64,000 nt of DNA from Schistosoma haematobium (GCF_000699445.3 NC_067196.1:1240001-1304000), one strand, 5' to 3'. Shown: positions 27,401 to 35,652, counted from the stretch's first letter. A program made the numbers and translations. The notes: generated by a model from the letters alone, not told the origin.

Positions 27401-30400
27401 ACAAACCCAAACAGACCACATCTTACCATAAAATAGAAAATACACAATTGTACCAAGATCTAACCAAAAGTGACTGTGAATGTAGGAGACTGTTGTTATT
27501 AGAGTGAGCATAACTCAAGAATAGTAAATCGTATCATAATAGTCTATGGGTCAAAATGAAGCATGTAATAAGAGGAACATGAATATGCATAGATTAGTTA
27601 CTTAACATATACACAATAAAAATATAAGTATAGTAATATCTCGGAAATGCTCCATAAACAGTTACCCTTCACTATTCTCATCGAGATATAACAAAACTAT
27701 ACCTGATTTCTTATGATTATTACTATTATGTTTGGATTGTAAGACGCTGACAAGAAACCCTGAAATGAATTGAGTTCACTTTATTCTATCACATTCATTG
27801 TTTGTGCTTTAGTCGGACTTATTAAATGTTTTAGAAATATTCAAGATGATTGAAATGATATACATTAATGCATGAATAATTCATTGAACTGACAACTTAG
27901 AATCAATTAGACGATTTGGAATTCAAAGATGACCTGACCCTCTTATCTCATATACACCAACAAATGTAAGTCAAGAAAAACAGTGTAGCAGCAGCTTCTT
28001 CATCAGTAAGCCTCAACATACTCAAAGGAAAAAACAAGATACTCAAATTCAACACAGAGAACACCAACCCAATCACAATCGATAGAGAAATTCTGGAAGA
28101 AGTGAAAAGCTTTACGTATTTCAGTAGCATCATCGGTGAACAAGAAGGATCTGATGCAGAAGTACGGGCGAGGATTGATATGGAACTCAAAACAACTGTG
28201 ATCCAATATCAAAGTGAGAAACTTCAATACGAAGGCCAAGACTGTTCTACTGTACGTAGCTGAAACGTGGAGAACTATCACAACGATTATCAAAAATGTA
28301 TAAGTGTGTGTAAACCATTGTCAATGTAAGATACTGAATATTTGTTTGCCAGATACCATCAGCAATAGCCTACTATGGGAGAGAACAAACCAGGAAAATA
28401 TGGTGGTGTTGGTTGGGTCATACATTGGGGACATCATCAAATTGTATCACGAGGCAAGTCCTAACTTGGAATCCTGAAGGAAGGCAGAAAAGAGTAAGGT
28501 CAAAGGACACATTACGTCGGGAAATAGAAGTAGATATGAAAAGGATGAATAACAAATGGAAAGAAACTCGAAAGTATTGCCCAGGACAGAGTTGATTGGC
28601 GAGTACTGGTGGGCGGCCTATTCTCCTCCATGAAGAGTAACAGGCGTAAGTAAGTATGTAAGTAGAATAGAGTTCTTCCAGAATTCCAAGTCATTCTAAC
28701 CACCTAATGACATCTTATATTTTTTGTCAATATATGTCATATAAGCGAATGAAAATGTAACTTAACTGATCTCAATATCGATCTTTTGTTTATATTTACT
28801 GATAATACGTTGTTTTTTTTAAATGTAATAATAGAGGCGGTTGAACAGGATTTATGGAAATCGAACCCACAACGTGAGATTTATGTGGCATCTTAATTGA
28901 TTTCCGATACATATACATTCATGAGAACTTATTGCACATTTTATTAACCGAATAATTCCCTATTTTAATGCACATTCAATCAAACTATCATTTTTCTTGG
29001 TCCTCTTTTTTTAATAGTATGTAATCTAGTAACTATAATATTCAGGGAACTGATGTTCCCTGACGAATTCGATCCCGTATCTCTTAGCTCCACAATCAAA
29101 GACGTTACCATTGAACTATTCGGCCCGGATAGGAAATCACTTTATAGTATGATGTAAAATATATGCTTTATGATTTGTGTGCAGAAATCTTTGCTAGTAT
29201 GTTTAGTGGTATTGGATCCTAACCACAAACCTCAAAACTGAACATGAGATAACTGGGAAAACAGACTTTCAACATATAACACTAAACGTACATCAATAAT
29301 GATCGACGCGGTAACATTGATTTGAAATTTAATTCGTCGAATAGCATGGCTCGACTTTGCGGGCATGTTCATTCATGTGTAACTTATCCATTTTATTCAG
29401 ATTAATTATACTGTCCTATCTCCAGCCCAAATGTTTTCTACACCATATACTGATGATTGTTATAATACGATTAGTCAGAGCAGACAATGATGTGACTTTC
29501 ACGTAAGATATTATAGATTAGGTAGTCACATCATGGAAAATCTGCAATTTTAGGATTAGGTCTATTATTAGAGAAGTACTAATAACGAAGTAGACCATAA
29601 TTCTACATTGATGAGTCCGACGTGATGCAAAACCGCAGTCTCATTGTAACTTAATATGAATGTTAGAATATTGGATGATTAATACAGGTATAATATGTAC
29701 TTTCATAGGTAACGTACTACATTTTGATATATGATTATTGGAAAAATTGTTGATAATATTTGCAGTATGAGAATTACACAATATTCGATGAAAGCACATT
29801 TGTTCAAATCAATCATTTAATTATGCAAAAATCGATAATGGCAAGCAATGGAATCCAGTTTGATGCGCATTTCTTCATATTTAGTATTCGTCAGCTGGGT
29901 GTACCTACATCTCGGAGTTGATGTTCACTCTCGAACTCGAACCTAGTACTGCTCGCTTCAAACGTCATCACGCTATCAACTTAGCCACTGAGTTCCGATA
30001 GTCACCTGATTTTGCAGTAGGATGAATGTTAGTTTTTTTTTAATTTGACGGTTGCAGTCTTTATGTATTTTTAGCTTGAAAAAATTTTCTCAATAAGAAT
30101 GAGTCTGTTAGAATCTTGTTTGGTGTGATCTCATTTTAGCATCTGGGGGAGCTTCACACTTCATAAATCAATTCCATCATTTGAACTGAGTAATATTTTT
30201 AGATACGAGTATTTACTCACTCACGCCTGTTACTTCCAGTGGAGCATAAGCAGCCTACCAGTATTCTTCAACCCACTCTGTCCTCCGCCATCCTTTCTGG
30301 TTTTATCCAATTGTTGTTCATTCTTCTTATGTCTGTCTCCATTTCTCGGCGTAATGTGTTCTTTGGTCTTCGTTTGACCTTGAGGATTCGAAGTCAGGAT

Positions 30401-33400
30401 TGGCCTTGTGACGCAGTTAAGTGCTTTCCTCAATGTATGCCCCATCCACTCCCAGCTCTTCTCCAGAAATGAGTATTTGGACTAAAACAAATAATCTATT
30501 CAGACACATGAAATCTGATGTTTTAGTAAGATTTGTTTTGCACTTAAGTAAACTCTGATGGCAATTTATTGTTTGTTGTCGACGTATCACACACAGTCTG
30601 TGTATGGTCACGTTTTTGATGGAGTTTTGTTCTCTCAGCTGAATGGTTTGGTTGTGGCACTTTCTTCCACCTGAAATTTGTGTTCAGAAGAACGATGAAA
30701 GCTCCATGAACAAACCATCCAGCTCAAAGAACAAAACTCCATCAAAATCATCCACCTGAGCTACAAATCTTCTCTACCATCTCATAGTCATGTTTTTTCC
30801 CATCATTCATTGAATCATTAATCTGAAATAATAATCTTTCATTAATTTTATTTCAGTTAATGAAGAGCAGAAAAACAATAATGAAATCCGAGAAATGTTT
30901 GAAGACTACGAATGTTAGTTATTATGTCCTCAAATGTATTCACTTTTAAATAATATAGTAGTGTAATAATTGAATTCATGAGACCACCATGGAAAACCTG
31001 AAAGCACTTGAAGGCTGTTTCGTCCTAGTACGGGATTCCTGAACACTGCCTATCCACGATCCAGCCTCGTGAGGTTTGAACCCACAATATATTACTTTAA
31101 ATAAGTATCTTATATAGGAAAGAAGTAAGTAACACATATAATGTAATAATAAACTATCAAATCTTACCATGATATTGACACATATCGTATGAGTTTCCAA
31201 GATATATTCAATTGATCTAATCGTCTATATGTGTAGTAAGATTAGTTTAATCTGAATCGATGATAACTATTCAACGTATTACATACGAGTATAATTAGTA
31301 TCCATGGTCTATTATCATCATTTTAGATGATTTAAAGAACCTTGAAACTAAAGCCAAAAACACATTAGGTACGTTGATAATTAAGCTAAAATACTTCATA
31401 CCATTACATACGTAAAATGTACTATTTTATGCTTGAATAATAATGTCAAATTCATCATACATAATGTCACCAATTATTCTTTGTGTTATTAGATTCAGAT
31501 GAACGACATAATTTGGAACGTGAAATAGAAGATCTCAGGCAGAAAGTCAATGACTATAAAAGTGAATAGTAATTTTACTAGATGATCCACCATTATATTA
31601 TTGAAAGCATTGAACAGCCATTTTGTTTAAGTATTGGATTCCCGTGTGTAGGATCATGAATCCACACAACTGACGAGTCCCATACTAGGACGAAATGACC
31701 ATTCAATGTTGTCAGTTTTTAAACGATAATCTAACATTAATCCACTTAATGATATCAACAATCTTCATAACCTTAACAAATTCATTTTTGTACACTTTTT
31801 TTTGCACTTATGAAAATATCACATTAGAGCAATTAGATGAGTCTGACAAGAATCTGAATAAAGCTTTTAATAACCTACTTCTTGGTAAGTATTAATTTTA
31901 CTGTGAATTGAGAAGTAAAGAATTTTATCTTTGACGACACTATAATTTATGAACGAACCAATCATGTATAAGATAATAGGTCTCGGATTTTAGCGCGAAG
32001 TTCACTCATCCATTTGGTTAAATAAAGTTTTGGAATGATAGCTGATTTCGATGATAGAAATCTACCTAAAGTTTGTGTTGATGATGTCGTTCAGTGGAAT
32101 GATGAATATTCTACAACCATGCCATCCAGCTTATAGAACAAAACTCTATCAGAAACTAAGGTACAAATCACCATCTCCCCAAACAACACAAAAAGGGGAA
32201 ATAAAGGGGGGAAAAGGGGAAATAAAGGGGTAAATGCTATGGTAGCGAAAGGGGAAATATAGGGGAAAACGCGCCAGAATGTCGCCTTTTTCGCCTGCCC
32301 GGGGGAAATAATGCGGATTTTCCCCTTTTTCGCCTTTTTGTCGACAAATTACGGACTTATCGCCTAAATATCCGCTGAATTGTCGCATTTTCGCCTAAAT
32401 ATCCGCTGAATTTTCGCATTTTCGCCTAAATATCCGCTGAATTTTCGCATTTTCGCCTAAATATCCGCTGAATTTTCGCATTTTCGCCTAAATATCCGCT
32501 GAATTTTCGCATTTTCGCCTAAATATCAGCTATACTGATCAGTATAGCTGATGATAGTTCCTAATGAAAACCCAAAATCTCATTCCTAACCATAATCATC
32601 AACTGTGAATCATAATTCTTATTATTCAAACTGCTTTATAACCCTCATTTAGCCTTAGTAGATAGATGAACACTCTGAAAAACTTGTCTATAAATGATAG
32701 TTTCACTGAGTAATATAACTAGCACCTTAACTAGCGATGTTTTACTGTGATTATAATTTATAGCACATCCGGATTATCAAGCTGTAGACAAAAAACACCG
32801 TGATGCTTTCGGAAAATACTTTAAAGATTTAAGTAAGTTTTTATACGAATAATACCAATGAATTGTGTTTATCATTTAAAGTCGATAGTTTACATAATGG
32901 TCAATTGTCTGTATGTTACTTACATACTTACGCCTGTTACTCCCTATGGAGAATAGGTTGCCGACCAGTACACTCCAACCCACTCTGTCCTAGGTCTTTC
33001 CTTCTAGTTCTATTCAATTGTTATTCATTCTTCTCATGTCTATCTCAGTTTACCGATGTTATGTGTTCTTTGATCTTCCACTCGTCCCTTGATCTAATTT
33101 TCTGTATGTAGCATTTCAACTTTCAACGAGATAATGAAATCACTATGTGATTCTAAGATGTTTGAATAAAATAGTATTATCAAATTATAAGCAAAGATAA
33201 ATAGTGGCTAGCAGGGGAATCCATTTTGACGCGCGTTTCGTCTTACTTGCGAATCGTCAGCAGTATACACATATGTCAATAAGAGACTGATCAATTGCAG
33301 TCCTTAACATCAATGGGGAGATCAAAGTAAATAATACCAAGTGAATTTAAACTTTACCCGATTGTATAAAAAAGTGGCTATCGGGACTAAGTAGCTGAGT

Positions 33401-33915
33401 GGATAACGCGGTGGCGTCTGAAGCGAACGGTACTGGAATCAAGTCTTGGAGTGAACATCAACTCTGGGATGTGGGTACATCCAGATGACAGGTCCCAAAT
33501 ATGACGAAACGCGCGTGGAACCGTATTCCACTATTTGCCACTATCCATCTTTGCTTGTAAACAGGGCTTGCTTGTACGTTAACAAAATAAAACGAGAAAA
33601 ATGTTGTATAGGTTTTATTTTCCGTGCTAATTGTTGATTCATCCATTCATACTACAGCAGAAATAAGTTAGGGCCCATGTTAAATCTGAACTAGGTTTAG
33701 TCAGCAGTGTCTAATTTTATACTGGTAGAATAACCTCAGATCTATGAAGTGTCTTTTATTATCCATCATATATTGTTTCAGAATGTTTTGATAAGATTCA
33801 GAAGAGTTTACCTCAAAATTTCATTATTGAATTCATCAAAAGAACTCTCAGTTTACTAAAATTGGTTTCACCGATCCCTGGCTTGAAAACTTGTTCAAAG
33901 TCATGGTCCTCTTGA
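12402..33915 (+). CDS. Micro-exon gene (MEG-type), predicted secreted coiled-coil protein
   Basis: Reconstructed from splice sites. Exon 1 encodes [17 protein letters not shown]; with exon 2 this gives a signal peptide with likely cleavage after VTA. Then come 15 internal exons of 48, 60, 51, 42, 15, 69, 39, 66, 63, 39, 57, 42, 69, 57 and 69 nt (exons 2-16), all divisible by 3, all phase 1, all flanked by AG and GT, and a terminal exon with TGA at 33913. Joined, the 969 coding bases give 322 aa with no stop at any junction; candidate exon 2b would make 334. The mature protein is rich in E, K, D, N and Q with heptad-like stretches in exons 3-4 and 13-15, so coiled coils are likely; no enzymatic motif is seen. 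Symmetric micro-exons behind a signal peptide define the schistosome MEG class, whose products are secreted from gland or tegument cells and varied by exon skipping. I cannot assign a MEG family. Introns carry LINEs, SINEs and a minisatellite. Confidence 0.85.
12580..12735 (+). mobile_element. SINE-A (SM-alpha-like) remnant
   Basis: tRNA-like head (CTAAGTCGATAACGCG ... ACTGGATACAGGTCC) followed by a decayed hammerhead (CAAAATAGGACGAAAC kept, CTGA lost) and the family tail CCATCTTTGCTTA. Lies in MEG intron 1. Confidence 0.7.
12931..13115. mobile_element. SINE-B fold-back with hammerhead core
   Basis: Inverted ends ATCATGAGTCAGTTGAAGC and its complement. The minus strand has CTGAGGA, stem II GTCC/GGAC and GAAAC, but the cleavage triplet is GGC, which should not cleave. 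A tRNA-type B box (GGCTCGAACCC) follows the ribozyme. Confidence 0.75.
13566..13755 (-). mobile_element. SINE-B copy, single orientation
   Basis: Minus-strand order: tRNA-like head (A-box-like CGGTTCGATGCTCTAGGGG, B-box-like GAGTTTGAATC), decayed hammerhead, tail. MEG intron 1. Confidence 0.65.
14459..14506 (+). CDS. MEG exon 2 (48 nt)
   Basis: After CTTTAAAG it reads [15 protein letters not shown], completing the signal peptide (cleavage likely after VTA). Donor GTAAGATA. Phase 1 at both ends. Confidence 0.9.
14893..14928 (+). CDS. MEG candidate exon 2b (36 nt)
   Basis: Acceptor CACGTTTAG and donor GTAAATGA enclose a phase-1 symmetric stretch reading [11 protein letters not shown]; an alternative acceptor CACAG six bases on gives a 30-nt version. 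It keeps the frame between exons 2 and 3 and matches the protein's charged style, but the donor is only moderate. Confidence 0.5.
14965..16075 (-). mobile_element. RTE-clade LINE, reverse transcriptase and 3' end, decayed
   Basis: On the minus strand: [25 protein letters not shown] (late RT), DV-x-ARI and [15 protein letters not shown] motifs with the 3' tail near 14970. This is the SR2/Perere-3-like RTE type of schistosomes. Several frameshifts; dead. Large plus-strand ORFs at 15100-15753 are shadows. Lies in the intron before MEG exon 3. Confidence 0.8.
16283..16342 (+). CDS. MEG exon 3 (60 nt)
   Basis: Acceptor CATATACCATAG, donor GTAAGTCA. Reads [19 protein letters not shown] in phase 1; heptad-like charged helix. 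Confidence 0.9.
16422..16585. mobile_element. SINE-B fold-back, decayed
   Basis: Left GAGATCATGAGTCAATT and right AATGGACTCATGATTTC are inverted ends; hammerhead words between them are eroded. The trailing ATAATATCCACAAAA is shared by other copies. Confidence 0.65.
16616..16666 (+). CDS. MEG exon 4 (51 nt)
   Basis: Acceptor AGTTCAAATAG, donor GTGAGTTC. Reads [16 protein letters not shown] after the junction codon CAG (Gln). Confidence 0.85.
16788..17075. mobile_element. SINE-B fold-back with tRNA-like head
   Basis: Ends GAGATCATGAACCAATTGATG and its near complement at 17044-17070. Internal head CTCAATGTTCTAGAGGTTAGGCG and a B-box-like ACGTTCAAGTCC; the right arm has a damaged hammerhead then CAGTGCTTCCAGG. 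Confidence 0.7.
17279..17446. mobile_element. SINE-B near-perfect fold-back
   Basis: Arms of about 60 bases are near-identical inverted copies from TTTTTGATTGAGATCATGA to TCATGATCTCAATCAAAAA. The right arm begins at 17373 with CAGTGCTTCC, exactly the first base after the hammerhead cleavage site of the family. The ribozyme core itself is partly deleted. Confidence 0.8.
17463..18402 (+). repeat. Arm 2 of a ~0.9-kb inverted duplication
   Basis: Reverse-complement copy of 10495-11414. A further RTE scrap continues to about 18525 (frame reading [14 protein letters not shown]). The two arms bracket MEG exons 1-4. Confidence 0.75.
19039..19080 (+). CDS. MEG exon 5 (42 nt)
   Basis: Acceptor TTACCAAATACAG, donor GTAAGTCA. 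Reads [13 protein letters not shown]; phase 1 at both ends. Confidence 0.85.
19540..20345 (+). mobile_element. RTE-clade LINE endonuclease fragment
   Basis: Frames read [43 protein letters not shown] and, further on, [16 protein letters not shown] and [10 protein letters not shown], the successive blocks of the apurinic-type endonuclease of schistosome RTE elements. Multiple frameshifts and stops. In the MEG intron between exons 5 and 6. Confidence 0.8.
20543..20557 (+). CDS. MEG exon 6 (15-nt micro-exon)
   Basis: AGAAGAATTCAG, then ATGTCTATGAATATC, then GTAAGTTA. Contributes VYEY plus two junction codons. Its small size makes chance more likely, but phase, donor and position all fit. An AAT-tailed repeat begins only about 8 bases after the donor. 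Confidence 0.6.
20565..20957 (-). mobile_element. AAT-tailed short element, copy 1
   Basis: The minus strand reads from AAGGGCGGCCTGCTTGAGCA to a (TAA)n tail at 20565-20580. The same ~375-base unit in the opposite direction is at 41386-41755. It has no coding frame. Its tail begins about 8 bases after the donor of MEG exon 6. Confidence 0.7.
21276..21450 (-). mobile_element. SINE-B copy, single orientation
   Basis: GAGATCATGAGTCAATTGAAG end, hammerhead on the minus strand with CTGAGGA but GAGAC instead of GAAAC, then tRNA-like head words. Confidence 0.65.
22000..22605 (+). mobile_element. LINE-B 3' end
   Basis: Frames contain [39 protein letters not shown] and a 3' UTR ending TAGCTGACTGATTGA. 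Stops and frameshifts throughout. In the MEG intron before exon 7. Confidence 0.75.
22708..22776 (+). CDS. MEG exon 7 (69 nt)
   Basis: Acceptor CATCTATTGTAG, donor GTAGGTTT. Begins [19 protein letters not shown]; phase 1 at both ends. Confidence 0.8.
23252..23660. repeat. Dispersed ~0.4-kb repeat, copy 1
   Basis: Shares long stretches with 35180-35540 in the same orientation (TTGAACGCTAGATTCG, ACATAGTAGCAG, TTCTGGATCT-like words). No coding frame; could be a solo LTR. Ends about 125 bases before MEG exon 8. Confidence 0.6.
23786..23824 (+). CDS. MEG exon 8 (39 nt)
   Basis: Strong pyrimidine-rich acceptor (TTGTTTCATGCAG) and donor GTAAGTAC. Reads [12 protein letters not shown]. Confidence 0.85.
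24060..24435. mobile_element. SINE-A (SM-alpha-like) with fold-back end
   Basis: Minus-strand element: tRNA-like head at about 24170-24240, hammerhead at 24096-24148, tail at 24066. A second, plus-strand hammerhead remnant and tail lie at 24385-24430, so the ends are inverted. Confidence 0.75.
24096..24148 (-). ncRNA. Hammerhead ribozyme (SINE-A copy)
   Basis: The minus strand has ATCCAACTGATGAGTCC, a six-base loop, GGACGAAAC and a GTC triplet. The sequence up to GAAA is one or two changes from the well-known Schistosoma hammerhead. Stem III and stem I are weakened. Confidence 0.65.
24771..24793. repeat. (CTA)n microsatellite
   Basis: About seven CTA/ACT units in a row. Confidence 0.85.
24945..25050 (+). 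mobile_element. SINE-B tRNA-like head fragment
   Basis: ATTAACACCGTTGGAT, CTCAATAATCGAGAGTTTAG and the B-box-like AGTTTCAAATCC follow the family order; the hammerhead is lost. Confidence 0.55.
25178..25243 (+). CDS. MEG exon 9 (66 nt)
   Basis: Acceptor TATTCTACTAAAG, donor GTATGTTT. Begins [20 protein letters not shown]; polar helix-forming composition. Confidence 0.85.
25545..26262 (+). mobile_element. RTE-clade LINE 3' end
   Basis: Frames read [20 protein letters not shown], then [30 protein letters not shown] and [20 protein letters not shown]. Ends with AGGAAGTAAGTAAAC, the RTE tail. At least one frameshift at about 26000. In the MEG intron between exons 9 and 10. Confidence 0.85.
26472..26534 (+). 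CDS. MEG exon 10 (63 nt)
   Basis: Strong acceptor (TTTTTTTCAACTTCAG), donor GTGAGTTT. Begins [20 protein letters not shown]. Confidence 0.85.
26955..27215 (-). mobile_element. RTE-clade LINE 3' end fragment
   Basis: Minus strand carries the C-terminal block (R-x-K-x-TLRRE-like) and the 3' end near ATTACTCTTCGTGGAGGAGA. Short 5'-truncated copy in the intron before MEG exon 11. Confidence 0.7.
27945..28665 (+). mobile_element. RTE-clade LINE 3' end
   Basis: Same blocks as at 25.5-26.3 kb ([27 protein letters not shown]-x-WKETRK) with tail GTAAGTAAGTATGTAAG. Frames are broken. Same intron as the 26.95-kb copy but opposite strand. Confidence 0.85.
28835..28873 (+). CDS. MEG exon 11 (39 nt)
   Basis: Acceptor after a T-run (GTAATAATAG), donor GTGAGATT. 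Reads [12 protein letters not shown]. If the donor were ignored the frame would close within about 25 bases, which supports the splice. Confidence 0.7.
29041..29140 (-). mobile_element. tRNA-like (pol III promoter-like) remnant
   Basis: The minus strand reads GAATAGTTCAATGGTAACG (A-box-like) and GGATCGAATTC (B-box-like) at tRNA spacing, followed by a hairpin TCAGGGAAC/GTTCCCTGA. It differs from both SINE heads. It does not fold into a clean tRNA by eye. Confidence 0.4.
29820..30015 (-). mobile_element. SINE-A (SM-alpha-like), decayed hammerhead
   Basis: Tail, eroded ribozyme (TTCGTCAGCTGGGTG kept) and tRNA-like head in family order on the minus strand. Confidence 0.65.
30220..30475 (-). mobile_element. 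RTE-clade LINE 3' end fragment
   Basis: Minus strand reads [20 protein letters not shown] and a [13 protein letters not shown] end, the RTE C-terminus. In the MEG intron before exon 12. Confidence 0.75.
30857..30913 (+). CDS. MEG exon 12 (57 nt)
   Basis: Acceptor TTTATTTCAG, donor GTTAGTTA (a weaker consensus). Reads [18 protein letters not shown]. Confidence 0.8.
30972..31090 (-). mobile_element. SINE-B fragment, decayed
   Basis: TTCATGAGACCACCATGGA end and GGCTGTTTCGTCCTAGTACG; the ribozyme core is mutated. In the short intron between MEG exons 12 and 13. Confidence 0.6.
31327..31368 (+). CDS. MEG exon 13 (42 nt)
   Basis: Acceptor ATCATTTTAG, donor GTACGTTG. Reads [13 protein letters not shown]; coiled-coil-like. 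Confidence 0.85.
31493..31561 (+). CDS. MEG exon 14 (69 nt)
   Basis: Acceptor TGTGTTATTAG. Begins [20 protein letters not shown], the clearest heptad pattern in the protein. The donor GTGAATAG is weak; reading through it reaches TAG at 31567, which would end the protein after KSE. Confidence 0.75.
31585..31775. mobile_element. SINE-B fold-back with hammerhead
   Basis: Inverted words on both sides of a plus-strand core at 31666-31713 with CTGACGAGTCC, GGACGAAAT and an ATT cleavage triplet. Lies between MEG exons 14 and 15, only about 20 bases after exon 14. Confidence 0.65.
31828..31884 (+). CDS. MEG exon 15 (57 nt)
   Basis: Acceptor AATATCACATTAG, donor GTAAGTAT. Reads [18 protein letters not shown], continuing the coiled-coil-like segment. 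Confidence 0.85.
32190..32526. repeat. Purine tract and 31-bp minisatellite
   Basis: 32190-32235 is a run of AAAGGGG words. From 32361 the unit CGCCTAAATATCCGCTGAAT plus 11 bases repeats at 32392, 32423, 32454, 32485 and (partial) 32516, a period of exactly 31. The ORF on the minus strand (32149-32388) is a by-product. In the intron before MEG exon 16. Confidence 0.9.
32527..32550. repeat. Perfect 24-bp palindrome
   Basis: CAGCTATACTGA followed directly by its reverse complement, at the right edge of the 31-bp minisatellite. Confidence 0.95.
32764..32832 (+). CDS. MEG exon 16 (69 nt)
   Basis: Acceptor ATAATTTATAG, donor GTAAGTTT. Begins [20 protein letters not shown]. The 31-bp minisatellite lies in the intron just before it. 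Confidence 0.85.
32920..33110 (-). mobile_element. RTE-clade LINE 3' end fragment
   Basis: Starts with the complement of the RTE tail (ACTTACGCCTGTTACTCC) and covers the last ~190 bases of the element. Decayed. Confidence 0.65.
33188..33562. mobile_element. SINE-A (SM-alpha-like) fold-back
   Basis: Left arm 33188-33270 is the tail and ribozyme on the minus strand. The right arm 33380-33560 is plus-strand: head CTAAGTAGCTGAGTGGATAA, then a hammerhead with CTGA altered (AGATGACAGGTCC ... GACGAAACGCGCG), then tail CCATCTTTGCTTG. Lies in the intron before MEG exon 17. Confidence 0.75.
33782..33915 (+). CDS. MEG exon 17 (terminal exon with stop)
   Basis: Acceptor ATTGTTTCAG; begins [20 protein letters not shown], an amphipathic segment with two later cysteines, and ends at TGA 33913-33915. 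AATAAA at 34033-34038 is a plausible polyA signal 118 bases on. It is the only long coding exon. Confidence 0.75.
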
Positions 33916-34032
33916 GGCATTTTAAATTTCACTTATTAACGAGTGTACATTGGAACTCCATTGGTGACTTCCTTAATTTACACTGTGACTAGTGTTACAG
34001 AACGGGATAAATAGTGTGCCATTTAAATGTGT

Positions 34033-34038
34033 AATAAA
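34033..34038 (+). terminator. Polyadenylation signal candidate
   Basis: AATAAA 118 bases after the exon-17 stop codon. The hexamer is common in AT-rich sequence, so this rests on position. Confidence 0.45.
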
Positions 34039-34764
34039 ATGGTAATATAACTTCTGCAGTAGACACCATCTCAATTTAGACTTCGGACAAGTACGATCCT
34101 CAGCATTGTTTCTTGAAATAAATCAGGTGATCCAACTAGACTGAGTCTTAGAACGTATCATTAAGATGCTTTATCCTTGTTCCAAAACTCGCTGTAATTA
34201 TGAATGACTGAATGTCACATAATAATTAACGTGAGTGTTTACTGTGATATTTCAATCTCACATTGCATCAATCTACAGAAAGAACTCGTATGGCTACTTC
34301 ACCTTCTTTGTATATAATTCTCATGATGAGAATCCAAATTTAAACGATTCAATCTATGTATTTAGAGCTTTCTAAGAAAGATATCTCCGATGATTAATCC
34401 TAAATGGGAAAGTAGATAAGATCTAATTATTTTATGATTGTCGTTCAGTCAACTATTAAATCACTATTCAGCTTAAGTAAGTCGTCTCAGTAAATCTTCA
34501 ATGAAATGATATGCAAGATCTGTGGTCATTTTAGTCTCTACATGTTAAACTCTCACTTAAATACTTGAAACAAAAGACAGATACTTGTACCCGATGTTGC
34601 GATTTTAAGAAACTCTTTAGAAGGTATTCTCTTTGAAGTGACCGATTTGCATTACCATATTCAAACCAAAAATCTCTCCTACCAAATGCTTATCAGATGT
34701 GATCACATTGTTACAAATACGAAGATCAAACAGATCTCTGTTTTTAAATCTGGAATTCGGATTT

Positions 34765-34880
34765 ATAAGCAAATACGGATAGTGGCAAGCAATGAAATTC
34801 AGTTTGATACGCGTTTCGTCTTATTTGGGATTCGTCAGTCGGATATACCTGCATTTCAGAGTAAATGTTCACATTTGACA
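34765..34880 (-). mobile_element. SINE-A (SM-alpha-like) 3' part with hammerhead
   Basis: The minus strand keeps CTGACGAATCCCAAATAAGA and CGAAACGCGTATC; stem II is weakened. Head missing. Confidence 0.65.
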
Positions 34881-35179
34881 TTTGACTTTGTATTAGTAAT
34901 TTGTATGTTAGAAATACTACAATGACCAAAGTCATCTCTCTAGTACTCTACAAAGTAACAGCTTAATCTGAATCTACAGGTATCCAAAATAGCGTTTTGA
35001 AATTCTCCATCAAACATTCATACACATAGTAACCTAGGAAATTATCACATGCTTCTCTATTTTATTTGTTCTTGAAAGCAATTTGAAGTGTTTACACAAA
35101 AACATCCCTTTGAATATCAGATCACCAAGTTTTTTTCATTGTGTTTTATGGGCTAGTTAACTTATAGTTGCGATCTGTT

Positions 35180-35540
35180 TAATAGTGATATGTCTTCCAA
35201 TTGAACGCTAGATTCGATTCCTACGTTCATCTAGTATTCTCCAGGCTAGATCTAAAAAGCGACTTAAACACGTGAGATTAGACGTGAAATATGAAAGTTT
35301 ATGTACAGAAAATCTAGACCTTCTATCGTATTTCAGATGGCATTGGGTTTCCAGTAAGTTCTAGAAGCTTACTTAAACATAGTAGCAGTATAGGTAATGA
35401 TCCTATCGAAAATTCCGCATGTGACTTTCCACACTCTAGATGTTTCTGGCAAAACTTCAGTTGAATTCTGATTGAATAAGATGCTTCTCGATGTTTTCAG
35501 AGCATTTGTTTTTGGCTTTTTTCTGGATCTTTTCAACAAA
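35180..35540. repeat. Dispersed ~0.4-kb repeat, copy 2
   Basis: Same unit as 23252-23660, and again just upstream (about 55 bases) of a micro-exon, D1. Confidence 0.6.
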
Positions 35541-35595
35541 TAGAATACACTGTTAATTTCAAGAAAATTAAGTTCATCTTTATCGTGATTTACAG

Positions 35596-35652
35596 GTGAT
35601 CATCTTAAGATATTGACAACTAAAGAAGTTCAAAGAATAGATGTCCTTGAAT
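35596..35652 (+). CDS. Downstream MEG-like exon D1 (57 nt)
   Basis: Acceptor GTGATTTACAG, donor GTAAGTGA, phase 1 at both ends. Reads DHLKILTTKEVQRIDVLE. It can follow exon 16 in frame, replacing exon 17. Joined to D2 it makes TAA at the junction. It could also belong to a separate or extended transcript. Confidence 0.65.
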
